A DNA stretch of 64,000 bases from Williamsia maris (GTDB lineage Bacteria > Actinomycetota > Actinomycetes > Mycobacteriales > Mycobacteriaceae), in contig NZ_JAMTCJ010000002.1 of NCBI RefSeq assembly GCF_024171815.1, forward strand, positions 868,001 through 932,000, read 5' to 3'. Below the pieces are notes generated by a model that searched no databases, was not told the origin of the DNA, and saw only the letters and a program-made list of their open reading frames with translations. Position numbers and translations under genes: made by a program. Numbering within the stretch: the first letter of the stretch is position 1; every line of letters starts with the position of its first letter. This document shows, one piece after another, positions 45,459 through 55,119 of the stretch.

Positions 45459-46337
45459 ATGGGAACCGTGTTCGGAGCCGTCGTGGCCATCACCGACCTG
45501 ACCCCACGCCTGCGCCGCGTCGTGTTCGATGTGCCGGGCCTCGCCGATCTGGGTCTGCCCGACTCCGGCGATGACGCCGTCGGGATCTACTTCCCGCGCA
45601 GCGGGGAGAACTGTCCGCCCGCGATGGAGCACCGCGACGGCGTCCTCGCCTACTTCGATGCCGACGCGGCACCACCCGGCCGCAACTACACCGTGCGACT
45701 CCGCGGGCCCGGTCCACGACAGATCACCGTCGACTTCGTCGTGCACGAACGAGGGGTCGCCAGCGACTGGGTGCGGTCGGTCGAGCGTGGTGATCAGGTG
45801 GTCCTCGCGCACGCGCGCAGTTGGTACCGACCCCCGGCCGACACCGACTGGCAGCTGCTGGTCGCCGACCTCTCGGGTCTGCCCGCCCTCGCCCGCATCC
45901 TCGACGAACTGCCCGCGGGGACGCCCGCGACGGCGATCGTGGAGGTGGGTGACGACTCCGATCTGGCCTACCTCCCCCGACGCGAGGGCGTCGAGGTGGT
46001 GATGTCGGTGGGCACCGGCAACGGATACGCAGAGAGTGCGCTCACCGCCCTGGTCGGCGACTTCGTCCATCCCGAGGGCCGCGGCTACTGCTGGTTCGCC
46101 GGTGAGGCACTGCCGTCGCGGCAGATCCGCAAGCGCCTGCGTTCCGACCACGGGTTCACCGCCGCCCAGTTCGACATCATCGGCTACTGGCGCTTCGACT
46201 CCGAGACCTGGGACCGCAAGTTCGAGTCGATGAGCGACGAGCTGGTCGCGGTCTACGAACGGGCCCTGGCCGACGGCAAGGGCGACAAGGTCGCCTCGGA
46301 GGAATTCGACCTGGCGCTCGAGCGCGCGGGGCTGTAG
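45459..46337 (+). CDS. Siderophore-interacting protein (FAD ferric-siderophore reductase)
   Basis: A 292-residue SIP/ViuB-type flavoprotein that releases iron from ferric siderophores in the cytoplasm, using NAD(P)H. The FAD-binding domain (about 3-120) has the signature RNYTVR at 75-80; the C-terminal domain has ACDE-like conserved parts (LLVADLSGLPALARIL, WFAGEALPSRQIRKRLR). It is the first gene of a six-gene operon and lies directly behind an iron box, so it should be induced by iron limitation. The FecCD start follows 9 bases after its stop. Confidence 0.92.
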   Translation: MGTVFGAVVAITDLTPRLRRVVFDVPGLADLGLPDSGDDAVGIYFPRSGENCPPAMEHRDGVLAYFDADAAPPGRNYTVRLRGPGPRQITVDFVVHERGVASDWVRSVERGDQVVLAHARSWYRPPADTDWQLLVADLSGLPALARILDELPAGTPATAIVEVGDDSDLAYLPRREGVEVVMSVGTGNGYAESALTALVGDFVHPEGRGYCWFAGEALPSRQIRKRLRSDHGFTAAQFDIIGYWRFDSETWDRKFESMSDELVAVYERALADGKGDKVASEEFDLALERAGL

Positions 46338-46346
46338 GCCGCGCGC

Positions 46347-47408
46347 GTGGTGTCGACCCTGGGTCCGTCCGATCTCGCTGCCCCCGCACCCGCGGGCGGC
46401 GCACCTACCGACCTCGGACGCCGCCGCTGGACCGGTCTCCTCGTGGTCGTCGGGGTCCTGCTCGTCATGTGCGTGCTCAGTCTCGCCATCGGCACCGAGT
46501 CCGTCGGACTCGGCACGGTGTGGCGAGCGCTGACGGACTACACCGACACCGGCAACGAGTGGATCGTGCACGATCTGCGGATCCCGCGCACCATCCTCGG
46601 CATCGTCGTGGGCCTCGCCCTCGGTCTGTGCGGCGCGCTCATCCAGGGCGTCACCCGCAATCCGCTGGCCGACACCCAGATCCTCGGGATCAACTCGGGC
46701 GCAAGCCTCTTCGTCGTCTCCGCGATCGCGTTCCTCGGACTGACCTCGGTGATGTCCTACATCTGGTTCGCCTTCATCGGCGCCCTCGTGTCGATGGTGT
46801 TCGTCTTCCTGGTGGGCATGACCGGCCGCGCCGAGGCCACCCCGGTGCGGGTGCTGCTCGCCGGTGTCGCCATCGGTGCCGTGATGGACGGCGTCGGATA
46901 CACGATCCGGCTGCGCAACCCGCGCGCCTTCGACCAGTTGCGGTTCTGGGACGCAGGCGCCTTCGACGGCCGCCCGATGTCGGTGGTCTGGGTGATCCTG
47001 CCGTTCGTTGTCGTCGGTGCGGTGCTGTCGATCTTCGTCAGCCGTTCCCTCAACGCCGTCGCGTTGGGTGACGACCTCGCCGCCGCGATGGGTGGCAACG
47101 TGAAGCGCACCCGCGTGCTCGGACTCGTGGCGGTGACGCTGCTCGCGGGCTCGGCGACTGCGGCGGCCGGCCCGATCGGCTTCGTGGGCCTGATGGTCCC
47201 GCACGCCGTGCGATGGTTCACCGGTCCCGACTGGCGCTGGATCTGCGCCTACTGCGTGTTCGCCGCGCCGTCGCTCATGCTCGCCGCCGACATCGTCGGC
47301 CGTGTGATCATCCCGCCGGGTGAACTGCCGGTCGGCATCGTCACCGCGTTCGTCGGGGCGCCCGTGCTGATCTGGCTCATCCGCCGCTCGAATGCGACAG
47401 GCCTGTGA
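46347..47408 (+). CDS. FecCD-family iron-siderophore permease, subunit 1
   Basis: A 353-residue permease with about 9-10 helices. The family start RIPRTILGIVVGLALGLCG and GVTRNPLADTQILGINSGAS, then PIGFVGLMVPHAVRWFTG near the end (coupling to the ATPase), are all present. It forms the channel for ferric siderophore import together with the next gene. It starts at GTG 46347 and its stop overlaps the next GTG (GTGA). No periplasmic-type binding lipoprotein gene is in this operon. Confidence 0.92.
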   Translation: MVSTLGPSDLAAPAPAGGAPTDLGRRRWTGLLVVVGVLLVMCVLSLAIGTESVGLGTVWRALTDYTDTGNEWIVHDLRIPRTILGIVVGLALGLCGALIQGVTRNPLADTQILGINSGASLFVVSAIAFLGLTSVMSYIWFAFIGALVSMVFVFLVGMTGRAEATPVRVLLAGVAIGAVMDGVGYTIRLRNPRAFDQLRFWDAGAFDGRPMSVVWVILPFVVVGAVLSIFVSRSLNAVALGDDLAAAMGGNVKRTRVLGLVAVTLLAGSATAAAGPIGFVGLMVPHAVRWFTGPDWRWICAYCVFAAPSLMLAADIVGRVIIPPGELPVGIVTAFVGAPVLIWLIRRSNATGL

Positions 47409-48481
47409 CCGCGCCCGAGAAACGTCTGGACCCCGTCGATTTCGGCTCACGGCAGTTCGTCCTGCGCCGCGGACCGCGGGTGTCGATGCGGGCGTCCTGG
47501 CGCACCATCACCGTCCTGTCCGTCCTCGGTGTCGGCGCCCTGGTGCTCGCGGTCTTCGCCCTCGGCGTCGGGGAGTACCCGGTCTCGCCCGCGGGCGTGG
47601 TCGAGGTGCTGACCGGTCAGAACCACAGCTTCGACCAGGTCGTCGTCCTGGAGTACCGGATGCCGCGGATCCTGTTGGCCCTGGTCATCGGTGCGGCCCT
47701 GGGCATCTCGGGTGCGATCTTCCAGGCGCTCACCCGCAACCCGCTGGGCAGCCCCGACGTCATCGGCTTCGAGATCGGCGCCTACACCGGTGCCCTGGTG
47801 GCCATCGGCATGCTCGGCGGCAGTTACTACACGACCGCCGCCGGGGCGATGGTCGGCGGACTGATCACCGCGGCCGTCGTCTACTCGCTGGCCTACAAGA
47901 ACGGTGTCGCCGGGTTCCGACTCATCGTCGTCGGCATCGCGGTCGGTGCCGTGCTGAGCTCGGTGAACCAGTGGATCATCATCAAGATCAAACTGCAGCA
48001 GGCGATCACCGCGTCGATCTGGCAGCAGGGCTCGTTGAACGGTTTGGAGTGGGGACAGCTCTACCCGGTGCTGGTGTGCGTCGCCGTCGCGTTGGTCGCG
48101 CTCGTCGCCATCGGACCGCAGCTGCCGATCCTGCAGATGGGCGACGACGCCGCGGGCGCTCTCGGCGTCCGCCCCGAACGGGCCCGCATCGCCTACTTCG
48201 TCGTCGGGGTCGTTCTCGTGGCCGTCGCGACCGCGGCCGCGGGACCGATCGCCTTCGTCGCGCTGGCAGCACCGCAGCTGGCCCGCCGACTCACGGGCGC
48301 ACCCGGCGTCGGCATGGTCTCCTCGGCCGTGATGGGGGCGTTCCTGCTGTTGTTCAGCGACCTCGTCGCTCAGAAGATCGTCGCGCCCGCGCAGCTCCCG
48401 GTCGGAGCGGTGACGGTGTCGGTGGGCGGGCTCTACCTCATCTGGCTGCTGGTGATCCAGGCCCGGAAGCGCCAGGCATGA
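47405..48481 (+). CDS. FecCD-family iron-siderophore permease, subunit 2
   Basis: A 358-residue permease, paralogous to the preceding one: YRMPRILLALVIGAALGISG and ALTRNPLGSPDVIGFEIGAY are the same conserved helices, and PIAFVALAAPQLARRLTG is the cytoplasmic coupling region. The pair makes the heterodimeric channel. Start and stop overlap neighbours by 4 bases each (GTGA, ATGA), a sign of translational coupling and fixed subunit ratio. Confidence 0.92.
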   Translation: MTAPEKRLDPVDFGSRQFVLRRGPRVSMRASWRTITVLSVLGVGALVLAVFALGVGEYPVSPAGVVEVLTGQNHSFDQVVVLEYRMPRILLALVIGAALGISGAIFQALTRNPLGSPDVIGFEIGAYTGALVAIGMLGGSYYTTAAGAMVGGLITAAVVYSLAYKNGVAGFRLIVVGIAVGAVLSSVNQWIIIKIKLQQAITASIWQQGSLNGLEWGQLYPVLVCVAVALVALVAIGPQLPILQMGDDAAGALGVRPERARIAYFVVGVVLVAVATAAAGPIAFVALAAPQLARRLTGAPGVGMVSSAVMGAFLLLFSDLVAQKIVAPAQLPVGAVTVSVGGLYLIWLLVIQARKRQA

Positions 48482-49371
48482 GCGACGACAGGAGAATGGG
48501 TGTGATGGGCGAGACGACAGGACAGGACGCCACCGACGGGGTCCGGCTGGGGGCGCGCTCGCTGACCCTCGGCTACGGCGGCAGCGCCATCGTCGACGGG
48601 TTGAGTGTCGACATCCCCTCCGGCGCCATCACCGCGATCGTCGGCCCCAACGCCTGCGGCAAGTCGACGCTGCTCCGCGGACTCGCCCGCCTGCTCAAGC
48701 CGACGACCGGACACGTCATCCTCGACGGTGCCGACATCACCTCGCTGAAGACCAAGGAGGTCGCGCGCCGACTCGGTTTGCTGCCGCAGTCGTCGATCGC
48801 CCCCGAGGGCATCACCGTCGCCGACCTCGTCGCCCGGGGGCGCTTCCCGCACCAGAAGGTCATGCGGCAGTACTCGCGCGACGACCAGCGGGCGGTGGCG
48901 CAGGCCATGGAGGCCACCGGCGTGACGTCCATCGCGGGCCGTCCGGTCGACGAACTCTCCGGCGGGCAACGCCAACGCGTCTGGGTGGCGATGGTCCTGG
49001 CCCAGCAGACGCCGTTGATCCTGCTCGACGAGCCGACGACGTTCCTCGACATCGCCCACCAGATCGAGTTGCTCGACCTGTTCGCCGAGCTCAACGCAGA
49101 GCAGGACCGGACCATCGTCGCCGTGCTGCACGACCTCAACCACGCCTGCCGCTTCGCCGACCACATCATCGCGATGAAGGCGGGATCGATCGTCGCGCAG
49201 GGCAATCCGGCCGACGTCATCACCGCCGAGCTGGTCGAGGACGTCTACGGGCTGCGATGCCAGATCATCGACGACCCGGAGACCGACACCCCGCTGGTGA
49301 TCCCGCGCGCATCGCGGACCGCCCGCGCCCGGCGCGACCTCGCCGCCGTCCCCGACGCGCGCGAGGCATGA
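48478..49371 (+). CDS. ATPase of the ferric siderophore importer (FepC/FhuC-like)
   Basis: A 297-residue ABC ATPase. Walker A is GPNACGKST at 56-64, then LLPQSS (Q-loop), signature LSGGQRQRV at 160-168, Walker B LILLDEPT at 180-187 and H-loop VLHDLNHAC. The layout is that of FepC/FecE. A tail of about 40 residues (Arg/Ala-rich) is longer than usual. The ATG at 48478 overlaps the permease stop; ATG 48496 is a possible internal alternative. It energises the two FecCD permeases. Confidence 0.93.
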   Translation: MSDDRRMGVMGETTGQDATDGVRLGARSLTLGYGGSAIVDGLSVDIPSGAITAIVGPNACGKSTLLRGLARLLKPTTGHVILDGADITSLKTKEVARRLGLLPQSSIAPEGITVADLVARGRFPHQKVMRQYSRDDQRAVAQAMEATGVTSIAGRPVDELSGGQRQRVWVAMVLAQQTPLILLDEPTTFLDIAHQIELLDLFAELNAEQDRTIVAVLHDLNHACRFADHIIAMKAGSIVAQGNPADVITAELVEDVYGLRCQIIDDPETDTPLVIPRASRTARARRDLAAVPDAREA

Positions 49372-51116
49372 GCGCCGCAGACATCGGCAGATCAGGCGAG
49401 ACCCGTTCGCCGACCGTGCTGACCGGGTCGCGCATCCTGCTGCTCGGGATGGTGCGCAACCGACGCTGGCTCACCACCGGGTCCCTGCTCTACGGCCTGC
49501 ACCAGATCACACAGGTGCTCGTGCCCGTCGTCATCGGCGTGGTCATCGACAAGGCGGTCAGCACCGGCGACGTCGGCGCACTCGTCGTGTGGATCGCGGT
49601 GCTGTTCGGCCTGTTCATGGCGCTGACGCTCACCTGGCGGTTCGGCGCGCGGATCCTCACCTGGGCCGAGGCGGGGGAGGGGTGCACCCTGCGCGTCGAG
49701 GTCGCCGCGAAGATCCTGTCGCCGAGAGGTGTTCGTACCGATCTGCGGTCGGGTGAGCTGCTGACCATCTCCAGCAGCGACGCCGACAACGCCTCCTACA
49801 TGCTCGACTACATCCCGCGGATCGTCGAAGCCGTCACCGCCACCCTGGCGTGCGCCGTCGCGCTGATGATCATCAACGTCCCGCTCGGACTGGGTGTCCT
49901 GGTGGGTACGCCGGTCGTGCTCGCGGTCCTGCACCTGAGCGCTCCGTTGATCACGCGACGCGTGCAGGACCAGCAGGAGACCGTGGGGCGGGCCACCGCG
50001 GTGGCCACCGACCTCATCGCCGGGTTGCGCCCGCTGCGGGGGATCGGCGCGCAACAGGCTGCCGCGCAGCGCTATCGGGACATCAGCCAGTCCTCGCTCC
50101 AGGCGACGCTGCGCGCGGCGCGGACGCAGCGCGGGTTCGCAGGCGTCTCGGCCACCATCAGCAACCTGCTGTCCGCGGGCATCGCGATCGCCTCCGGCTG
50201 GCTGGCGCTCGACGGCCACATCAGCATCGGACAGTTCGTCACCGTCATCGGACTCGCGCAGTTCCTCATCGAGCCGCTCACCCAACTCACCGAGGTCCCG
50301 AGCTGGGTCGCCGAGGCGCGGGCGTCGGCCAACCGGCTGTCGCTGGTGTTCGCGGCGCCGTCGCTGCTGCCGGACGGCGAACGCGACCCGGGTGAGCCGC
50401 CCTACGGACTACAGCTCTCGGGACTGGGCTACGGCTCCCTCGACGATGTCGACCTGACCGTCGCGCCCGGCGAGTTCCTCGGGGTGGTCGCCCCGAACTC
50501 GGCCGACGCCGAGGCGCTCGTCGCGGTCCTGTCCGGTCGGGTCCCGCCGGAGGAGTACCGCGGGACCGTGCGCCTCGGGGCGAACCACCTGCACGAGATC
50601 GAGCACCGGCAGGCGCGCGAGGCCATGGTCGTCGAGCCGCACATCACCGACATCTTCACCGGCACCCTTGGGTCCAACATCACCGCGGGCGCGCCGGATC
50701 CCGACCCCGAACTCGTCACCGACGCCCTGCGCTCCTCGGCCGCCACCGACGTGGTGACCATGCACGCCGCCGGTCTCGACGCACCGGTCACCGAGCGCGG
50801 TTCGAGTCTGTCCGGCGGCCAACGCCAGCGCGTCGCCCTGGCGAGGGCGCTGCTCGTCGAGCCGTCGGTCCTGGTGCTGCACGACCCGACCACCGCCATC
50901 GACTCGGTGACCGAGAAGACCGTCGCCGACGGGATCACCGGGATGCGACACCGCGGCGAGACCGGGTTCACCACCGTCCTGGTCACCAGCAGCCCGACCC
51001 TGCTGGCCGGCGTCGACCGAGTCGTCGTGCTCACCGCCGGTGGGGTGGTCGCCTCGGGGTCGCACGCCGAGCTCAGTGAGACCGACGACGACTACCGACG
51101 GGCGGTGCTGCGCTGA
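49368..51116 (+). CDS. Half ABC transporter with degenerate nucleotide site (pair 1, member A)
   Basis: A 582-residue type IV ABC half-transporter: six helices (about 20-320) and a nucleotide-binding domain (about 335-582). The signature LSGGQRQRV is intact, but the Walker A position reads APNSADAEA with no Gly-Lys-Ser/Thr; Walker B ends LVLHDPTT with Pro where the catalytic Glu should be, and the H-loop His is missing (TSSPTL). It must work with the following gene, which supplies intact Walker motifs. Position in a siderophore operon suggests an IrtAB-like import or siderophore export. ATG overlaps the ATPase stop. Confidence 0.9.
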   Translation: MSAADIGRSGETRSPTVLTGSRILLLGMVRNRRWLTTGSLLYGLHQITQVLVPVVIGVVIDKAVSTGDVGALVVWIAVLFGLFMALTLTWRFGARILTWAEAGEGCTLRVEVAAKILSPRGVRTDLRSGELLTISSSDADNASYMLDYIPRIVEAVTATLACAVALMIINVPLGLGVLVGTPVVLAVLHLSAPLITRRVQDQQETVGRATAVATDLIAGLRPLRGIGAQQAAAQRYRDISQSSLQATLRAARTQRGFAGVSATISNLLSAGIAIASGWLALDGHISIGQFVTVIGLAQFLIEPLTQLTEVPSWVAEARASANRLSLVFAAPSLLPDGERDPGEPPYGLQLSGLGYGSLDDVDLTVAPGEFLGVVAPNSADAEALVAVLSGRVPPEEYRGTVRLGANHLHEIEHRQAREAMVVEPHITDIFTGTLGSNITAGAPDPDPELVTDALRSSAATDVVTMHAAGLDAPVTERGSSLSGGQRQRVALARALLVEPSVLVLHDPTTAIDSVTEKTVADGITGMRHRGETGFTTVLVTSSPTLLAGVDRVVVLTAGGVVASGSHAELSETDDDYRRAVLR

Positions 51117-52915
51117 TGGCCGGCTCCTCGACCACCGCGACCGACGATCCCGCCGACGCACCCGACACCCTTCTACCGATCGCGACCGCCCGGGACTCCT
51201 GGCGATGGCTGCGCGTCGAACTGCGCCGCAACGTCGGGTCGACCTCCCTGATGCTGCTGGTCGGGATCATCGCGGCCGCCGCGTCGGTGCTGCCGACCTA
51301 CGTCTTCGCCGAGTTGATCGACCGCGTGCGTGACCGCGATCCGGTCTCGTCGATCACCGTCATCGCGGTCGTGATCGTCGCCGCCGCCGTCGTCGGTGGC
51401 GTCACCACCGGGGTGTCGACGTACCTGGTCAGCAAGCTGGGCGAGACACTGCTGGCGCGGCTGCGTGAACGCGTCATCGAGCGGTCGCTGACGCTGCCGA
51501 CCACGACGATCGAACGCGCGGGCAAGGGAGACCTGTTGTCGCGCATCGGCGACGACGTCAACACCATCGGCCGCGCGGTGACCGACGTGCTGCCGACGAT
51601 GATCACGTCGATGCTGATGGCCGTGCTCGGCATCGCGGCCATGACCGGTCTGGACTGGCGTCTCGGTCTCGCCGGACTGCTCGCCGCGCCGCTCTACATC
51701 TTCAGCCTCCGGTGGTACCTCACCCGGTCGGCGCCGCGATACGCGGTGCAGCGCAGGGCCGTCGCCACGCGCTCGGCGAAGCTGATGGAGGCCATGGTCG
51801 GCGCACGGACGGTGCACGCCTACGGACTCGAGGACCGGCACCTCGGTGAGATCGACGCCGCCGCCGTGCGGGCCCGCGACATCTCGATCGGGATCGTCAC
51901 GCTGTTCACCCGTTTCGTGGGCCGCACCAACCGTGCCGAGTTCGTCGGGCTGTCCGCCGTTCTCATCACCGGCTTCTTCCTGGTGCGCGGAGATCTGGTC
52001 AGCGTGGGCGCGGCCACCGCGGCCGCCCTGCTGTTCCACCGACTCTTCTTCCCGATCGCGACGATCCTGCACAGCTTCGACGAGGTGCAGTCCGCGGGCG
52101 CGAGCCTGGCGCGTCTCGTCGGTGTCGTCGACATCCCCGACGACGCCACCCGGCCCACCACGGCGCTCGCCGAACCGGCGGACACATCCCTGGAGCTGTC
52201 CGACGTCGAGTTCGGGTACGCCCCCGGACATCCCGTACTGCACGGGGTGAGCATCCGGATCGCACCCGGCGAACGGGTGGCCCTGGTCGGGTCCACCGGT
52301 GCGGGCAAGACGACGCTCGCGGCCATCGCCGCGGGTCAGTACGCGCCGACCCGCGGGTCGGCCCGCATCGGCGGGGTGTCGGTCGCCGATCTCACCGTCG
52401 ACCAGCTCCGACGCCAGGTCACCATCGTCAGTCAGGAGGTGCACGTCTTCGCGGGCCCCCTCGTCGACGACGTGCGACTGGCCCATCCGTCGGCGGGGCG
52501 GGACGAGGTCCGCGCCGCTCTCGACGTGGTCGGTGCCCTGGAGTGGGTCGACGCCCTTCCCGACGGGATGGACACCGTGATCGGCGAACTGGGCCGCGAA
52601 CTGACCGCAGCCTCGGCGCAACAGCTCGCCCTGGCCCGGCTGGTCCTGGCCGATCCTGCGGTCGCCGTCCTCGACGAGGCGACGGCGGAGGCGGGCAGCC
52701 TCGGCGCGCGCGGTCTGGAGCAGGCCGCTTCGGCCGCCACCCGTGGACGCACCACTCTCGTTGTCGCACATCGACTCACGCAGGCCGCCGCCGCGGATCG
52801 GATCGTGGTGCTCGAGCACGGCCGCGTCGTCGAGGTCGGGACGCACGACGAGTTGCTCGTCGCGCGCGGCCGTTACGCCGAACTCTGGGACGCCTGGAGT
52901 TCGCGATCGGCGTGA
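51116..52915 (+). CDS. Half ABC transporter with intact Walker motifs but no LSGGQ (pair 1, member B)
   Basis: A 599-residue half-transporter. The membrane part (about 25-330) is followed by an NBD with canonical Walker A GSTGAGKTT, Q-loop TIVSQEVHVF, Walker B VAVLDEATAEAG and H-loop VAHRLT. The signature, however, is replaced by LTAASAQQLALARL. Together with member A it forms one complete ATP site (its Walker motifs plus A's LSGGQ) and one dead site. TGATG overlap with member A fixes the pairing. Its last 43 bases overlap the convergent MFS gene. Confidence 0.9.
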   Translation: MAGSSTTATDDPADAPDTLLPIATARDSWRWLRVELRRNVGSTSLMLLVGIIAAAASVLPTYVFAELIDRVRDRDPVSSITVIAVVIVAAAVVGGVTTGVSTYLVSKLGETLLARLRERVIERSLTLPTTTIERAGKGDLLSRIGDDVNTIGRAVTDVLPTMITSMLMAVLGIAAMTGLDWRLGLAGLLAAPLYIFSLRWYLTRSAPRYAVQRRAVATRSAKLMEAMVGARTVHAYGLEDRHLGEIDAAAVRARDISIGIVTLFTRFVGRTNRAEFVGLSAVLITGFFLVRGDLVSVGAATAAALLFHRLFFPIATILHSFDEVQSAGASLARLVGVVDIPDDATRPTTALAEPADTSLELSDVEFGYAPGHPVLHGVSIRIAPGERVALVGSTGAGKTTLAAIAAGQYAPTRGSARIGGVSVADLTVDQLRRQVTIVSQEVHVFAGPLVDDVRLAHPSAGRDEVRAALDVVGALEWVDALPDGMDTVIGELGRELTAASAQQLALARLVLADPAVAVLDEATAEAGSLGARGLEQAASAATRGRTTLVVAHRLTQAAAADRIVVLEHGRVVEVGTHDELLVARGRYAELWDAWSSRSA

Positions 52916-54333
52916 TCGGCCTCGCCCGTCCCATCTGATCGCCCCGGCAGGAATGCGGCGAACACGAATGCCGCGACGGCACCGCCGGCCGCGATGAGGA
53001 GGATGACCGTGAACGCGTTCTTTGACGGGGTCACCCCGTTCGACAGCGTCATGCCCGCGAGCACGACACCGGCGATCGCGGACGCGAACGACGTCCCGAC
53101 CGACCGCATCAGGGTGTTCAGGCTGTTGGCGGCCGCGGTCTCGGTGGCGGGCACCGCGCCCATGATGAGCGCGGGCATCGCGCCGTAGGCCAGTCCGATG
53201 CCCGCGCCGATGAGGATCGACACGAGAATGAACTCCCACAGGTGGGTGAGCGTGAACGCAGCGAGGACATAGGCGCCCGCCACCACGATCGCGCCGGCCA
53301 TCAGGGTGACCCGCGGGCCCATCGATGCGCTGATCTTCGCCGAGATGGGCGACACCAGCATCATCACGAAGCCCGACGGGGCCATCACCAGTCCGACGAC
53401 GAGCAGTGACTTGCCCAGGCCGTAACCGGTCGACTCGGGCAACTGCAGCATCTGCGGGAAGACCAGCGACATCGCGAACATGGCGATGCCGAACACGACC
53501 GCGGCGAGGTTGGTGAGCAGGACCTGACGGCCCGCGCTGACGCGCAGATCGACCAGCGGACGTGTCGTCCGGAGCTCCCACCATCCCCAGACGGCGAACG
53601 CGACCACGGCGAGCGCGAACATCCCTGCGGTCATACCGCTCGTCCAGCCCCAGTCGGCGCCCTTCGAGATCGCGAGCAGGAGTCCGACCAGAGCGGTCGA
53701 CAGGGTGATCGCGCCGACGTGGTCGAAGGCGCCGCCGGTGCGGACCTTCGATTCCGGCAGAACCACGGTGATCGAGATCAGCACGACGACACCGAGCACC
53801 GTCGACACCCAGAACAGCATGTGCCAGTCCCAGTTGTCGGCGATGACGGCCGAGATCGGCAGTCCCAGAGCGCCACCGACGCCCAGGGATGCGCTGATCA
53901 TGGCGGTGGCCGATCCCAGCTTCTCCTTGGGCAGCACGTCGCGCAGGATGCTGATGCCCAGCGGGACGACGCCCGCGGACAGACCCTGCAGGGCACGGCC
54001 GACGATGAGCGGTGCCAGCGATTCGCTGAGTGCACCGACCACCGAGCCGACGATCAGGATCGCGACACTGATGAGCAGCATCCGGCGCTTGCCGAACATG
54101 TCGCCGAGGCGGCCGACGACCGGGGTGGCCACCGCCGCGGCGAGCAGCGTGGCGGTGATGACCCAGGAGGTGTCCGACGAACGCGCGTCGAGCAGCGTCG
54201 GCAACTGCGGGATGATCGGGATGAGCAGCGTCTGCATAAGCGAGACGACGATGCCCGCGAACGCGAGCGAGATGATGACCAGGGTGACGTTCGGCGTCGA
54301 CGACGACGAACGCGGTGGTGTGGTGGTGGACAT
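52873..54333 (-). CDS. MFS drug/siderophore exporter (DHA2 type)
   Basis: A 486-residue major facilitator with about 14 helices. Motif A GRLGDMFGKRR lies after helix 2, and the motif C-like GVGGALGLPISAVIAD follows, both typical of drug:H+ antiporters of the DHA2 group. It exports a small hydrophobic compound. The gene is divergent from a TetR gene with a clear operator between them (54378-54397), so it is probably the regulator's target. Its place inside the siderophore locus leaves open a role in siderophore export. Confidence 0.9.
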   Translation of the reverse strand: MSTTTPPRSSSSTPNVTLVIISLAFAGIVVSLMQTLLIPIIPQLPTLLDARSSDTSWVITATLLAAAVATPVVGRLGDMFGKRRMLLISVAILIVGSVVGALSESLAPLIVGRALQGLSAGVVPLGISILRDVLPKEKLGSATAMISASLGVGGALGLPISAVIADNWDWHMLFWVSTVLGVVVLISITVVLPESKVRTGGAFDHVGAITLSTALVGLLLAISKGADWGWTSGMTAGMFALAVVAFAVWGWWELRTTRPLVDLRVSAGRQVLLTNLAAVVFGIAMFAMSLVFPQMLQLPESTGYGLGKSLLVVGLVMAPSGFVMMLVSPISAKISASMGPRVTLMAGAIVVAGAYVLAAFTLTHLWEFILVSILIGAGIGLAYGAMPALIMGAVPATETAAANSLNTLMRSVGTSFASAIAGVVLAGMTLSNGVTPSKNAFTVILLIAAGGAVAAFVFAAFLPGRSDGTGEADHADRELQASQSSA

Positions 54334-54377
54334 GTGCGGCGTCCTTCCGGACGGTGGGGTGGGCGGCTCGGCTACTT

Positions 54378-54397
54378 TAAGTCAATCGACTGACTTA
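54378..54397. promoter_or_regulatory. TetR operator, site 1 (MFS/TetR gap)
   Basis: TAAGTCAATCGACTGACTTA is an inverted repeat (TAAGTCA/TGACTTA, 6-base centre) in the 100-base gap between the divergent MFS and TetR genes. A near-identical site stands at 55120-55137. Confidence 0.78.
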
Positions 54398-54433
54398 GGC
54401 AAGAGGTGCCATCGCTGTGTCTCTGATGGTTGA

Positions 54434-55114
54434 GTGGTCGTCATCGGTAGAGAAACGAAAGTGGGAGATGTGGAAGCCAGGACGCCGAAGAACGAGCGGG
54501 CCGTCGCGACGCGCGATGCGATCCTGCTCGCGGCGGAGCGACTGTTCGCCGAGCAGGGCATCGCCGCCGTCTCGAATCGTCAGGTGAGCGAGGCCGCCGG
54601 GCAGGGCAACAACGCCGCGGTGGGATATCACTTCGGAACGAAGACCGACCTGGTCAGGGCCATTGTCGCCAAGCATTCGGCCGCCATCGACCAGGGCCGT
54701 GCGGAGCTGGTGCGCCTACACCGGGGCTCGAGCGAGGTGCGGTCGTGGGTGTCGTGCATGGTCCTCCCGGTCACCGACCATCTGGCCGCGCTCGGCAGTC
54801 CGACCTGGTACGCACGCTTCGGTGCGCAGGTGTCGACCGATCCCGAGTTGCGGGCGGTTCTTCTCGACGAGGCGACCACCTCGCAGTCGCTGCGGATCGC
54901 GATCAACCAGCTCGCCGTCTGCACGCCCGAGCTGTCCGACGGCACCCGCGCCGCCCGTAACTCGATGGCCCGCATATTGGTCTCGCAAGGATGCGCCGAA
55001 TTCGAACGCTATCTGGCGCAGGCAGATTCGAATGCTGACGCGACGTGGGATCGGTGTGGCAAGGACCTCGTCGACGCCATCGTCGGAATGTGGACGGCAC
55101 CGGTCAGCCCATGA
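54434..55114 (+). CDS. TetR-family regulator of the MFS/P450 module
   Basis: A 226-residue TetR protein (from GTG 54434; GTG 54461 or 54470 would remove 9 or 12 residues and none has a good ribosome site). The helix-turn-helix covers about 20-65 (AILLAAERLFAEQGIAA, VSNRQVSEAAGQGNNAAVGYHFG). The paired operators at 54378 and 55120 flank this gene, so it most likely represses the MFS gene, itself and the downstream P450 gene, with an unknown inducer. Confidence 0.85.
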   Translation: MVVIGRETKVGDVEARTPKNERAVATRDAILLAAERLFAEQGIAAVSNRQVSEAAGQGNNAAVGYHFGTKTDLVRAIVAKHSAAIDQGRAELVRLHRGSSEVRSWVSCMVLPVTDHLAALGSPTWYARFGAQVSTDPELRAVLLDEATTSQSLRIAINQLAVCTPELSDGTRAARNSMARILVSQGCAEFERYLAQADSNADATWDRCGKDLVDAIVGMWTAPVSP

Positions 55115-55119
55115 CCCTC

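Noticed and set aside
47392-48477. Long in-frame extension before the FepC-like ATPase
   Set aside because: This stretch is the out-of-frame reading of the second FecCD permease; the true start overlaps its stop at 48478.
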